Below, in pieces: positions 53,155 through 64,000 of a stretch of DNA of 64,000 nt. Both the position numbers and the translations under genes were made by a program. Origin of the DNA: Angiostrongylus vasorum (taxonomy: Eukaryota; Nematoda; Chromadorea; Rhabditida; Metastrongylidae); assembly GCA_018806985.1 (NCBI GenBank), contig JADANN010000148.1, positions 744,001-808,000 of the forward strand. The letters run 5' to 3'. Within the stretch, counting starts at the first letter, position 1. Every line of letters starts with the position of its first letter. Below the pieces are notes generated by a model. It saw only the letters and a list, made by a program, of their open reading frames with translations. It did not search any database and was not told the DNA's origin.

Positions 53155-55925
53155 GCACTGTACTACTAAGAGCTGCAAAATTTGATAAAGTACGCATATA
53201 GCGTGTGTTATTGGATCGAAAGGAAGATCTGCAACGCATCAGCATCTATAGCTTAGCATACCTACTGTGTTTACTTGTCACCTGCAATAGGAATGCTAAG
53301 CTCCTGGTTGAAGGTCGCCCGCCATGCGAATTGCCGAAGTTTGTAAAAGGACACACTACAATTCATCATGTGAGCAACAACAAAAATCCTAGTGCGATTC
53401 TAAAAATTGCCGCTTCTTTTCGTGCCCCCCACAAAAACCTTCCACGAGCTAGAAGAAGCTTCACAAGGACAACTACACTATTCAGCCACAACTTCAGCAT
53501 CGGTATAAAAAGAAAAATCCGCTTCTGAGGATGATTCACCAGCATTTCCGAGATCTTCGTATGAATGCTCGAGTCGGATAGTATGTAAGTACTCATCAAT
53601 CGACGGCGCCACCATTTTCGCCTTGTTGTTGACATCGCTCCTTTCTCAGCAGAGCATATAATACGTCGTGTTCTTTGAACATGGAGGAAATCTGGAGAAA
53701 ATTTAACCGGAAGGAAAGGAATGGGAATTTGTGGGAAACGAATTCGCCTAATGTAGATCACGGTTGTTCCTGCGTTAATCTGGTCGTTACTTATGTAAAC
53801 ATGAAGCTTTTTAATTTTGTCGAACGAACGATCGAATTGAGGGTCATGAGCCGTTAGTGAGTCATATGGAGTGAGAAGCGGAAAACACCACTGATCAGAT
53901 GTTTATATTTCTTCGAGAAGGTTCTGGAAGAAAATTATAATGTTGTTCGTGTCTCTCATGTGAGCATGATGACTCAGAAAAATTACTCCAGCGCGTTGCA
54001 GGGACAAATGGAGAAATTACTGGCTTCCGTTGTAGTCCCTCGATAGCAAGCAAAGCGATGGGTGATATTGTTGATTGCATTTCAAACCTATGGAAATATA
54101 GGCTAATTGTCGGTTATCCCAGAATTCTCATTGCAGATTCTTGCTTAAAGTAAAATGGAATCAGCTGTATGCGTGATTCTTCCTGAAATTCCTCTAGAAT
54201 CTGTAAATGGTAGTTAATACTGCTCGTGAGGAACCTTGTTCTTGTTCTTGATGTACTTTTTGAACCTTTTAAAGAAAGTTTCGTTTCGGATTCCATCAAT
54301 ATCGCTTGGAGTGTCCTAGTACTGTTAGTTGATTGAGATCCAACAATCCACATCGATATTTCTCATATAGGAACGATAATAACGGAATTTGTCGCACGAG
54401 CAAGCGTCGTGACTTAGCAGCTCCTATCATGAGTGGAAGGAGCACACATAGGTAATTGGTTCACAACCATTCCTTTATATTCACCAGGACTGAAGGTCGA
54501 GCTTCGAGAGCGTTTCCGAGCCTTTCTAAACATAGTCCTTGTAACGTAAACGAATACCGAGCGTCACACTAACATCAGATTCCGTCATAATCTGTTTTCA
54601 CGAGTCTGGATAAAATTTGTGGCGATAATCTGCATGTAGCAACGGTTTCTGACCACGGAATTTTTTCGGGAAGGAATTTTGCAATTAAGTTAATTAACGA
54701 AGCTTAAAATGCGCCAAATCTCTTTTTCACTGACAAATCGATGACAATGATGATAAAGCGGTACCTCACATACACATATACGTTTAAATTCTGACAGCAT
54801 TATACGCCGTTGGTGTTTTCATAATTACTGGTATTATCTATGATTTCGCTAAGTGCTTAAGAGCTTTCCGTGGGGTTTTGCGTCCATATGGAAAAAGTTT
54901 AGCATAGAACTAGTCGAGCATGAAATATCTGATTATCCAGTTTCAGTCAAAACTCTTAAAATTTCTTCCGCATATGGTTTTTCTATTCTCTGAGATTGTG
55001 CTGTACATAGTACGACTTTTTGTTTTTATCTATTACTTTAGGTTCTTCATGGGTGAACGTATTATGTTGAGCTGAAAGATTTGTAACAAAAAATTTCTCC
55101 CTCTTTAAAGAATTTAAACCGAGAAGCCTTAATTGTCAATTTTAGTTTTTTATTATAGTAAAATTTGTTGGCCTGTGCCTTGGCTAAACTTCTTCTATTG
55201 GAAGGAGACCTTTGCCAAGCGTACCGTTTAAAGAGCGTAACTAGTGAGTTCTATAAAGCCGACGTGGATAGCGAAATTATTTTGCCCTGTTCTTGAACTT
55301 GGCCTTTGATGTACGCTTCAGCAAGAAACCCAATGCCATTAGAGGAGGGGATTTGTTTTGCTTCACAAAAAATCTATCCATAAACTCGCTCTAATTTTTC
55401 ACTTTCTTCCACTCTCTCCTTCTGGTGTTCCTTTGGAAGACTCCGGAATTTGTCTCGGAATCACACTTTTGCGCAGCTTATAGGATCTTCCTTCAAGGTT
55501 AGAGATTTGTTTTTATTAGGGTTTTACGGCGATGCACTAGCATTGATATAAAGAATGAAACAGGGCTTTCACTTTATTCATAAATGAATAGTTAGAGATG
55601 CTGGTTCACTTTTATTTTCACCTTCGTTCTTTCTCGGGTTTGACGAAGGGGTGTGAAAACAACAGTTGAAAAGATGTTTTAGTAATGTACATCATTGAAT
55701 TCGAGAGTCGAAGTAAACGTTCTCAGTGAACTGCCCAATAATCACTCAATGTTGAAAACTTCAACGAAAGCTTTCTAGGTTTAATGGTCCAATTTTCTAA
55801 TAGTTTTTTAGTCCTGGGCATTGCTTAATCCCATGAGTTAAGTGGCCAAATCCATGTTCGTTTTGGAGAATGTCTGAAACAATAATGTGAATTTTTACAA
55901 TGCTATTAAACCATACAAGATGGGC
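53155..55925. other. Intergenic, no supported feature
   Basis: 2.8 kb examined. The frames at 53205-53528, 53366-53761, 53895-54080 and 54114-54353 have no recognisable domains. Confidence 0.45.
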
Positions 55926-55929
55926 ATGA

Positions 55930-56095
55930 AAGTGTAACACCCGATGTCTCAAGTTATACCGAATTTGTAAATGTCGTCGAAACAGATCATAATTAGAGCC
56001 ACCAAGATGCTGAGATATGAGCAAAACTCGGGGCATCAACTGAACTTCGAACTCGCGACTATCCTTTCCGGGACTCATGTGCTATTGCTATTTCA
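55930..56095 (-). repeat. SINE family E fragment
   Basis: TAATTAGAGCCACCAAGATG, CTGAGATATGAGCAAAACTC, ACTTCGAACTCGCGACTATC, CTTTCCGGGACTCATGTGCT: reversed family E with its B-box-like GTTCGAA. Confidence 0.5.
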
Positions 56096-56099
56096 CTCC

Positions 56100-57360
56100 T
56101 AATTATATTGCTTGCTCTCTTTATAAACCTTCTGATATCAGTATTTTTTGGATGAGTTCATTTAGGCTAAGAAACGTTCATTATGCCGTATAATCAAAAC
56201 AGCACCGATAACACTTTTTTCTGCTATAATTTCTTCCGATTGTTGCACCATTCTTTGTACACCTCAGTCAAGGAGTAAACAAATATCGGATCTGTATTTC
56301 AGAAACTTTTTCCTTATTTAAAGAATAACATTATTATAACTTATCCACAAGCTGCTATTAAGAACAGCATGAGGGCCTCCTCGTCGCCTCGGATAGGCGC
56401 TTACCTGGAACTGCACCACCTAAACTCCTAGTGTGGGTTGATGAAAGGTCGAAGGCAGGGTTACTCAGCATCGTCCCATTCACTTTGCTTTTGTTACATT
56501 CTCTTTGGTTTGTTCATTGCGTATTCCTGTTATATTTATTAATAGTCTTTAATTTTAAGTATTACTTGGTTACGGATAGTCGACATTCATAAGTAGTGGC
56601 CTAACCATCACGTTTTCCACTCGTTTCTTGGATTCATGTCTATCGTTCATGTGTGAGGATCATTCCGTGGTCCATAAAGCATAAACGATTGGTTCTGCGA
56701 ATATCTTTTACTACCAAACATATCTGCTTATCTGGAGTGTGGTCATCGAAGACGGTGCTTCGTCTTCCGAACTCCACCAAAATGTTCTATCCGACCAAGG
56801 GATTTTACACGATTTTTTGCCCACACTTCGTTTCGACGAGCATTTTTTTTGAATTTTGTAGACGAACTATTTTTAATGGCACGAAATGCATAGTTGAGCC
56901 CTTCATGTAGTTGTCGGTTGTATTCTGGAAATTACCGATTCATAGGCGTGTGGTTGGTGCGTGATATTCTAAGCTTTGGCCTAAGTGCCTCGGCTGCATA
57001 CGGAAGTTTTTTATTTTTTAGCTATGACGTCCTCTTTATTGCCTCATCGAGCTCTTTTTGTGGATCGCCTTTGTTGCACTATTGATTCTCGAAAATGATA
57101 CGCAGCCGTCACTGGAACCAATTTTTGACATTGATCTGTCGTTAATGTGCGTACCGTTTTCGCTCTTGTGGGTCAGTCACAAATTGAACGAGTTCATTAC
57201 CCACTACATTCCCAAAATGAATAACTTTGGCGAGTGATTCACCATCAATGATCCGGTAACAGAGCGTACTTATGTTACTGCGCTTCTTCTTGTATCTTCT
57301 TTTCTAATCAGAGCTAAAAAGTAGTAAAGCGTTTAGCGTTTATGGATCGCTCAGTTTTTG
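56100..57360. other. Intergenic, no supported feature
   Basis: Frames at 56653-56910 and 56894-57085 have no identified family or splice context. Confidence 0.4.
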
Positions 57361-57364
57361 CATC

Positions 57365-57600
57365 ATGTATTCGAATTCATTAAGCATCATCAAAGGTGAA
57401 TGAATTCATAATTGGGCCCATGCAAAGATTTTCAGCGGCTTAGTGTTATAGCAAGGCAGCGCTGTTATCCTCCCCCAGACAAGTCTGATACCAATTTGCT
57501 TACCACAGAGGGAAAACAGGCTTGATGAGCCGAAGGAGCGCGATCGAACTAAAGACCACACGTATATTTGAGGCTGCCTCTATCCACTTCGCTGCTCTTT
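57365..57600 (-). repeat. SINE family A copy, diverged
   Basis: AAGCATCATCAAAGGTGAAT, GCGCTGTTATCCTCCCCCAG, ACAAGTCTGATACCAATTTG, GCTTGATGAGCCGAAGGAGC, GATCGAACTAAAGACCACAC, and the head remnant up to 57600. Confidence 0.7.
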
Positions 57601-58587
57601 TTACGGTATTTTCTGCAAGTTTAGAAGTATTTTTGTGAGCTAACCACTGCTCAGTAAGACAGAAATATAATGGACGTGGATAACTAATTCGTCTTCTTTT
57701 ATTGTCCTTACTCTGAAAATAATTCGTTGGTATTATTCTGGTGCGCCTTTACAAATCGTCAAATAAACTGAAGTCATAACGGGAGTTTTGAAAGAAATTT
57801 CGAAGATCCTTCGCCTTTCTTTTTGTCAGTCAAGTGTTGCTTAGCATAACAAAAAGTACAAACTAAATATCACCCTCTGCTGCAGCATACGAAAATTAGG
57901 CGTCGTCGTGAATACGCTGTCGAGCTGGATGTTTCACGAAATCGAACTAGCCCCCACAGGTCCTATTCATAGCTCACAGTGGACGAAAGCCTCTAGATTA
58001 TATTAGAATCTGTTTCAACATCTGTTACCGATAATAAATAAAAGTCAATGATGTCGTGTGACTTTCGTAGAGGTGCGAGCCAGAAGAAAGGTGGTAGAGA
58101 TAACCTTGATAGGATGGTCGTTATTGATGTCAGATGGGTAAACGATTATCCACTCAAATCGCTTCCAAGTGCGGTAATTTCCTCCAGAAATGACGAAGAG
58201 TACTGTTTTACTATTCTTAGCTGGTCAAACCCCCTGTCCTTGTTCTTCGACATGTATTCGTTTGTTGGGTTCATTAGTTTCTTATCTGGCGCTTTCGAAG
58301 TCTTCCTATATTCATGATTCACCATTTAGAGGTCAAATTTTCGGTTAATTTCGAACGCTTAAATAAAAGTTTTTTGGACCCAAGTGGAACAGTCGTTTCT
58401 GGTTTTTTCGTTTTCTACCCCCGGCGTCCACCTGTAATCCTACTAGGTTTTTTTTGAAATCAGTGTCGAATTTACAACTTTATTTTTTCTTCAATGTGTT
58501 TTAGTTATATTTTTCCTCGAATTTTGTATTTTTTAAAAAATCATTTCAAAGCTTATTTTATATACAGTTGCCCCTTGCAATTAATTA

Positions 58588-58955
58588 CTTATTTGGTACT
58601 TGATACTTGAATGGCCCACCCTCACTAGTTGTGCGGGCCCCAGCATAATCTCCATTTTTCGGAGATTTGCTTGTTGAGCCAGGGTGGTTCCCTGGAATCT
58701 CAAGGTCTGCCCCCAGGTCTTCACCACCACAGGCAATCGCAGCCCTTGTGGATTAGAGGAAGATTTGCCACCATGCAACTTTGATACAAGGACGGTGGTG
58801 GTATTGGTTTACTCTTAGCTAGGCTTCCTGATGGAAACGCCGAACTCCTTCTCAGCTTGGGAGACGCTGCCAGAGGATGAATCGTCCGCTGTACCTTGCC
58901 GTCCGACACCTAGGAACACCTTCCAGCCACGATGAGACGGTAAACCGCTGGGAGG
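58588..58955 (-). repeat. Family C retroposon-like element, complete, 12-bp target-site duplication
   Basis: Flanked by TGCAATTAATTA at 58576-58587 and 58956-58967, which defines a 368-bp element. On the minus strand it starts CCTCCCAGCGGTTTACCGTC and ends with a degenerate heptamer tail CAAGTATCAAGTACCAAATA. Internal blocks match 22857-23255 and 8338-8745. A variable-length duplication and a short-repeat 3' tail are typical of LINE-mobilised elements. I see no convincing pol III boxes at the head, unlike families A, B and E. Confidence 0.82.
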
Positions 58956-58989
58956 TGCAATTAATTATTGATATGAATTGTCTTCGTGT

Positions 58990-59925
58990 CAAATTTTTGC
59001 TGTTAGTGTTTCGGATGTGAAGAGAGCAAGGCAACGATTTCGACACATTTATTTCTATGAGTTCAAATTCGGACGTTATGGAGCCAGCCGGCGAGAAGCC
59101 TTAACGGGGGTGTGGGAAGTTAGTATCATCGGATGCACAGTGCGACATTGTTTGGAAAAATCCCGCGAACGTCGTTCTCCAATGAAGATGTTGGTTTTAA
59201 GGCCTTCCCGAAAGCTTGTGCAAAAATAGCTGCTCCACAAATTGTAGAGGAACTAGTCGTAAGCATCTGAACTGCTTCGGAGTATCTAAAAAAATTGAAA
59301 AGTCGAAGAAGCTCGACGAATGAATGTCGCGCGAATTGAGCGACAACCAAAGAGATCGCTGCTTTGAGAGAATTCGTCAACGCTTTTTCTGCGCACAAAG
59401 AATGATCGGTTTCTCTACCGTAATACGATGAGCAATAGGAAATTAATCTTCTATGACAATGAGTGGCGATCGGCTCAGTGATTGGACAACGATGAAGCTT
59501 AGCGGCGCTTCCCAAAGCCGAAATTTCACTAAAAGGAGATCACGTGGACCGATTGGTGGTTTACAGCTGGTTTGATCCATCATAGCTTTCTGAATCATAG
59601 TGAAACGATTACGATGGAAAAGTTCGCCCAGGATCTCTACAAAATACACCAAAAACTTCAATGCTGTGCTCCACATTGGTCAACAGAAACATTTCGCGAG
59701 GCATCGCATAGTCGACGTTGCAGAAGTCCAATCCTTACCACTTCAAGTATCTCGACAAATTTCTGTGCGAGAAATGCTTCAGATGCGAAGTCGAGGCCGA
59801 AACTAACTTCAGTAACTTCATCACCTCCAAAAGTGTAGAGTTCCATGGACCGATATTTGCAAGTCTTATTCCCATTGATGGATTCTGACGATTTTACTTT
59901 TTAATTAATAAAATGTATTCTGATC
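58990..59925 (+). pseudogene. mariner-like transposase relic
   Basis: Plus-strand pieces in family order: RFRHIYFYEFKFGRYGASRR (HTH region, near 59033), KLIFYDNEWRSAQ near 59440, DNDEA and RRFPKPKFH near 59485, WWFTAGLIHHSFLNHSETIT and MEKFAQDLYKIHQKLQ (59560-59660), then in another frame YLDKFLCEKCFRCEVEAETN, FSNFITSKSVEFHGP and SLIPIDGF up to 59890. These parallel mariner transposases (FYDN..R.AQWLD.DEAP..FPKP, WW...GLIHYSFLNPGETIT). Multiple stops and frameshifts, and catalytic aspartates not confirmed. I could not find clear terminal inverted repeats; family C sits immediately upstream. Confidence 0.65.
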
Positions 59926-59929
59926 TGAG

Positions 59930-61940
59930 ATAGATTTGAAGTACTTCACGGCCAGAAACAGTGAAACCAAAAGAATTCGGTTACCTGGCACTTAAGAGGC
60001 CCGGATTTGTTGAGCAGTACGAGAACAGAGAGGCACTAAAAAGTTCACATCCTCTATGCTTACTATACCTCCTACTTAAAAAATAACACTGTAACAGTAT
60101 TGATTCTTTCAGCAAATTGGCATCCGGATTTGATGTTCTTCAGCTGATCAGACAACACCACCTCAGCAAATTCATTCCGAAGGAGGGTTTTGAAATGATG
60201 AAACACGACAAATCATATCTATATCTATTTTGAAGTACTCCGAGAGTGCAAGATACCGACTTTTCCTAGACTTAATGGAGAACCTATGTTGAAGCAGAAG
60301 CCGTTTTCGTATATTTCGTCTGCCAGAACTTTCCCGCTCTTTACTCAAAGATCACAGACTACGTAGTGACTTCGCAAGTAGAATTTTACAGTTCTAAAAA
60401 GCCTACTTTTTTGTCATAAATATGTGGATTTGACAAGAAAACACGATCTCGCCAAGATTGATTGCATCCATTGTTGAGAACGTCATATGAAGACCAGAAT
60501 AACACAATATTGGAGTGAAAGCTGAGTTCCGGCAGATTTCCCACCTTCCTTCTATTCGTAATACTGCTCTTATACAAGCGATTACTAGCCAGACAAAGCA
60601 AAGCTTTGGATTTCGAAAGCCTTTATTTAAAAAAAACCTCTTCCCTTGACCTTCAATGAAAGAAATATTCATAAAAAACGTTTCGGTCCTGGATATGGTC
60701 CAGAAAACCTAGCCTTCCATTCCTACAGGGTCGGAAGATTACTGCCAGATATATCATCGAGGATATGAAAACCGATTTCCATCTTTAGGTCACCGAGAGT
60801 TGCGGTATAGGACAGATGTGCCTTCAATAACTTCCACGATGTTTAACATATGCGGGCAATATTTCTTCTGTAAAGGCAAACAACGCGAAAATAATACCCA
60901 CCTTTAATTTTAAATTGGAACATCTCAGTTCACAGAGGATTCTACTAAGTGGTATAAAGGCAGTTAGATTTCGCAAACCTTCGTCTGCAGGCAGACATTC
61001 TTCTTGCTTTACCACGATGATGCATTGACTTTCTAGAACACATGACGTACATTTCTTTCATTTTATTGCTTCAAAGCTTTTACTTCCAATGCGGAAACAA
61101 ATGCACGAGCGGAATTTCGTCCACAGGGGCATGGTAGGTTCCCCAATTTATCGTTTACTTTTGATGCTGCTGCTCTTGCACCGAACTTCTAAAAACTTAA
61201 ATTTCTTCCTTTTCGAAAGTTCAAGTCGCAAGCATACTTAAGTTTGGAAGCATACTCTGTAAAAATATTATGCATGTAGTTAGTGCTATAGAGCCAAGTC
61301 TATTCTGTAAATCTATATGGTTATGAACTAGTGAAGTCCAATGATCGAGCAATCATCCACAGTCATCGAAAAACGAGCTTCTTTGCACAAAGTTAAAACC
61401 TTAGCAACATCTCATATACTTTGCGGAACTTTTTACTACTTCGAAGAAGCTTCTGATGGTGTTCTCGTAAGCTGGTCATTATGACAATCTCGCTCCTACC
61501 GCTATGTTGGTTTTCTTGTCCTAGATAAGAACTGTTTTCCTCCCCTATTGTAGCTGACCATCGAGTTAGGATTATAGGTGAAAAGCCAGTTAGTGTGCCT
61601 TCATCGGGATTGCAATGATGAATTTATTAGTAGCGACTGTGCAAAAAATAAGAAAAAGCGTCATGAATCGGTTCGAAAGCTTTGTCGTTATTTTGACTAC
61701 AAGCTTAATTTGTATGTCCAGATAAGTGGAGCCCATTTAAAAGTGCCACCTCAAGAAATGTTGTAAATTCTTCTTGTTGTCTCCGGAAAGTTTTTCACTG
61801 TTCAGTATTCAGAAGGGAACAAAAGGTGAGAAAAATTTGAAAATTTAACTCTTCTTCCAGTCATTCGTCAGAAATCCCTCATTCACACATTCGCGACGAT
61901 GCGCATTGACTTCAATGAATGAGTACGATAGCAGCCTTCA
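59930..61940. other. Intergenic, no supported feature
   Basis: Minus frames at 60386-60672 and 60824-61015 were examined and not recognised. Confidence 0.45.
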
Positions 61941-61949
61941 ACCAACCTC

Positions 61950-62225
61950 AGAGCTCGTGTGGCGCAGTGGTTGGAGGCGCCCTGCAAAACACAGGTGGAA
62001 TCGATCGCCGTGCCCTATGGCCCACCAAGCCTTCCATTCCTCCGGGATGGGCAAATTGGTACCAGACTTGTCTGGAAGGATACCAGCACTGGCTCGATAC
62101 ATCGGTAAGCTACCGTAAGTCATTGTAAAGGCCAGACATGCATTCAGTCACCTCAAACGATGCTTAATGAATGCAAATACATGGCGCTTCCCTCAGGGAT
62201 TGATCAAGGCCGAGAACTTCTTTCT
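61950..62225 (+). repeat. SINE family A copy, well preserved
   Basis: AGAGCTCGTGTGGCGCAGTG, GTTGGAGGCGCCCTGCAAAA, GGTGGAATCGATCGCCG, GGGCAAATTGGTACCAGACT, GCACTGGCTCGATACATCGG, AAGGCCAGACATGCATTCAG, AACGATGCTTAATGAATGC, GATTGATCAAGGCCGAGAAC. Open frames on both strands here are SINE by-products. Confidence 0.85.
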
Positions 62226-62684
62226 AACCCATTTCACTCATGTATAGCATTATTAAGTGTAAGAAACTTACAAGGATATGCAGATATTTGCCTGTAAGAA
62301 TAGAGTTTTTTATCTCCAAGATCAAGTTTGGATTTTCTCCAACGCACTGAACTTATTCTTTGCTCTCTTCTTAAATGAGGACCGCATTTTCTATTTCAAA
62401 GCAGCAGAAGAAGAGAAGTATACTTTCTGAAGAATATGATGTTATTCCCAATGCAATCGTTGGTTTTCGCAAATATCAAGATTGTGTGTTTTCAAGAAAT
62501 TTGATCCCGCCTTCAGATTTTTTATGAGTCTATGTTCTTACCTACTTAAAATTGAAGGAATATTCTACGAAAAAATTATATACACATTCCTAACGCCCCA
62601 AAGCAAAATCTCCGCTATAAGACTGTTAAGTCCTCCGACTGTAAAGTACTATGGTTGTGAACAGCAGTCATCGAAAAAAATCGA

Positions 62685-62945
62685 CGCGCGTAAAGCAATG
62701 GTTAGGGATGCACTGCAATGCGCACTGGACTGATATCTGGTTCAATCCAACGCACCGGGTCACTAAGCCTTTCTTCCCTCCGGGCTTGGTAGATAAGTGC
62801 CAAACTTATTTGCGAGGATAGCATAGGTTGATTGGCTACCATAAGTCATTGTACATTCAGATATTCATTCAATCACCTCTAAAATGCTTGATAAAGTTGA
62901 GTTCACAGCACAGCTCTCAGGGATTGATTAACTCGGGCCGACGGA
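62685..62945 (+). repeat. SINE family A copy, diverged
   Basis: TTAGGGATGCACTGCAATGC, TGGTTCAATCCAACGCACC (B-box match GGTTCAATCC), CTAAGCCTTTCTTCCCTCCG, ATAAGTGCCAAACTTATTTG, ATCACCTCTAAAATGCTTGA, CAGGGATTGATTAACTCGGG. Confidence 0.7.
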
Positions 62946-62949
62946 TACG

Positions 62950-64000
62950 GCCTTTATTCTATTTATTGAAAAGCCAATCTTTTTACGAAAAAGGTTAAGA
63001 TGGCAAGGTAATTCCACAGAGTACAGAGGATTTTTTTTCTAATAAATGACCGTGGCTGAATGTTTCGCCTTGATTTTCAGGAGAGTGGTGACCAAAGTGA
63101 CAGTGATCAGTACGAGACTGGTTGAGTTTTCGTTCGATTCATTGCGAGCCGATCTAAGCTCTATTCCCACAATTTTGGTTTTCGACGATCCAGTCAAGTC
63201 AAAGAAATGTATCTATGGAATGTGAAAGTGTTACCAAAATGCCGTAATAGCAGAACAAAGCGTTATATTTTGGCTAGAAATGCAGTTAGACCTTCACGTT
63301 AACCATTTGATAAGTGAATATCGATTGATAGAATTTCAGCTTTTTCTAAGGTGTCAATCCTAGTTATTTTTTGTACTCATAATTTTCGTCAAGAATATGA
63401 GATTCGTTCCTAAAAAAAGGCTCATGTCATAAGAATCCAAGTTTTTACTGGTTGTTAAGATTTTAATTTTTTTATATTCTGACAACATCACATCTGAATG
63501 CGAATTCTTCGCAGCGCTCTCCAGTTGTCAGCTTTCACTGTGTTATAGTCGACTTACTCTAATCGTAAGTTCTCACGCTTCTCCTACATTCCCTTTTTTA
63601 TCCTTCAAACGAGAATTTATGCAATATGGAGAAGATGAGTGGTCTTTTCATGATTCTTTAAAGCGAGGAAGTGGAGTATAGCAATAATGCAATTTTGCGA
63701 GAAATAGAACAATTAAGCGGAGTATTTAAAACCAGTCAGGTGAAAGTCACGAAGCTCTCCTCTTATTTTTATTGGAAGAGATGTCCAACTCTTCCTCGCT
63801 CTCACTTCCCTTCATTTTCGTCTTTCATTTCTTCGCATACAGATAAAATTAGTATTATTTCTAAATGATTACCATGAAATGTGGAAAGGAACTTGTTAAG
63901 TAAAATTCTATGCGTCTTTTTTAACACATTTACGAATAGGTAGCGTGCTCAAGCTTAAATTGAACTCCTTACCTTCTAACTGAATTAAGAGCTTGACTCT
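62950..64000. other. Window end, no supported feature
   Basis: No exon, repeat or RNA gene recognised in the last kilobase. The 65-codon frame at 63671-63868 has no identifiable features. Confidence 0.45.

Noticed and set aside
53895..54353. Minus-strand frames as a possible LTR-retrotransposon gag piece
   Set aside because: Only vague compositional similarity and no RT, protease or terminal repeat nearby.

Overview
The window is nuclear DNA from a multicellular eukaryote, almost certainly a nematode and plausibly a strongylid or hookworm-like species. The support is short exons with GT-AG introns and TTTTCAG-type acceptors, a worm-type protein tyrosine phosphatase, an UNC-93-like exon set, RTE-type LINEs and dense tRNA-derived SINEs. 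The species is an inference. There are no bacterial features, and nearly all open frames above 60 codons are chance frames or transposon relics.

Two host genes can be supported, both on the plus strand. The first (about 1490-10349 or 10487) is the C-terminal half of an UNC-93/MFS-like membrane protein in five exons; its N-terminal exons lie left of the window. The second (about 22690-28390) is a protein tyrosine phosphatase catalytic domain in six exons, including the WPD loop, the HCSAGIGR P-loop and the QSPIQYIF Q-loop region. Both need one-base corrections, mostly at homopolymer runs, to stay in frame. They are therefore either recently decayed or, more likely, carry uncorrected consensus errors.

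The rest is repeats. The introns and the 10.5-22.5 kb gap hold a decayed Penelope-like element (PLE, 18.9-20.7 kb) with a reverse transcriptase and a GIY-YIG-type nuclease tail. Beside it, and in about seven other places, is a terminal-repeat fragment whose core reads as a minimal hammerhead ribozyme. The best copy, at 30010-30049, has complete core and stems. From 28.4 to 64 kb the window is dominated by SINE-like families, named here A, B, C and E, by a decayed RTE LINE (37.3-40.1 kb), by smaller RTE fragments and by a mariner-like relic (59.0-59.9 kb). SINE A at 52856-53139 and family C at 58588-58955 have clear target-site duplications, so their ends are defined. Family C carries a heptamer-repeat tail, as expected of a LINE-mobilised non-autonomous element.

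The most interesting items are the hammerhead-bearing PLE repeats, the family C retroposon, the inverted SINE pairs and the indel pattern in the two genes. Large stretches (12.3-14.4, 16.3-18.5, 34-37.2, 53.2-55.9, 60-61.9 and 63-64 kb) show nothing recognisable.
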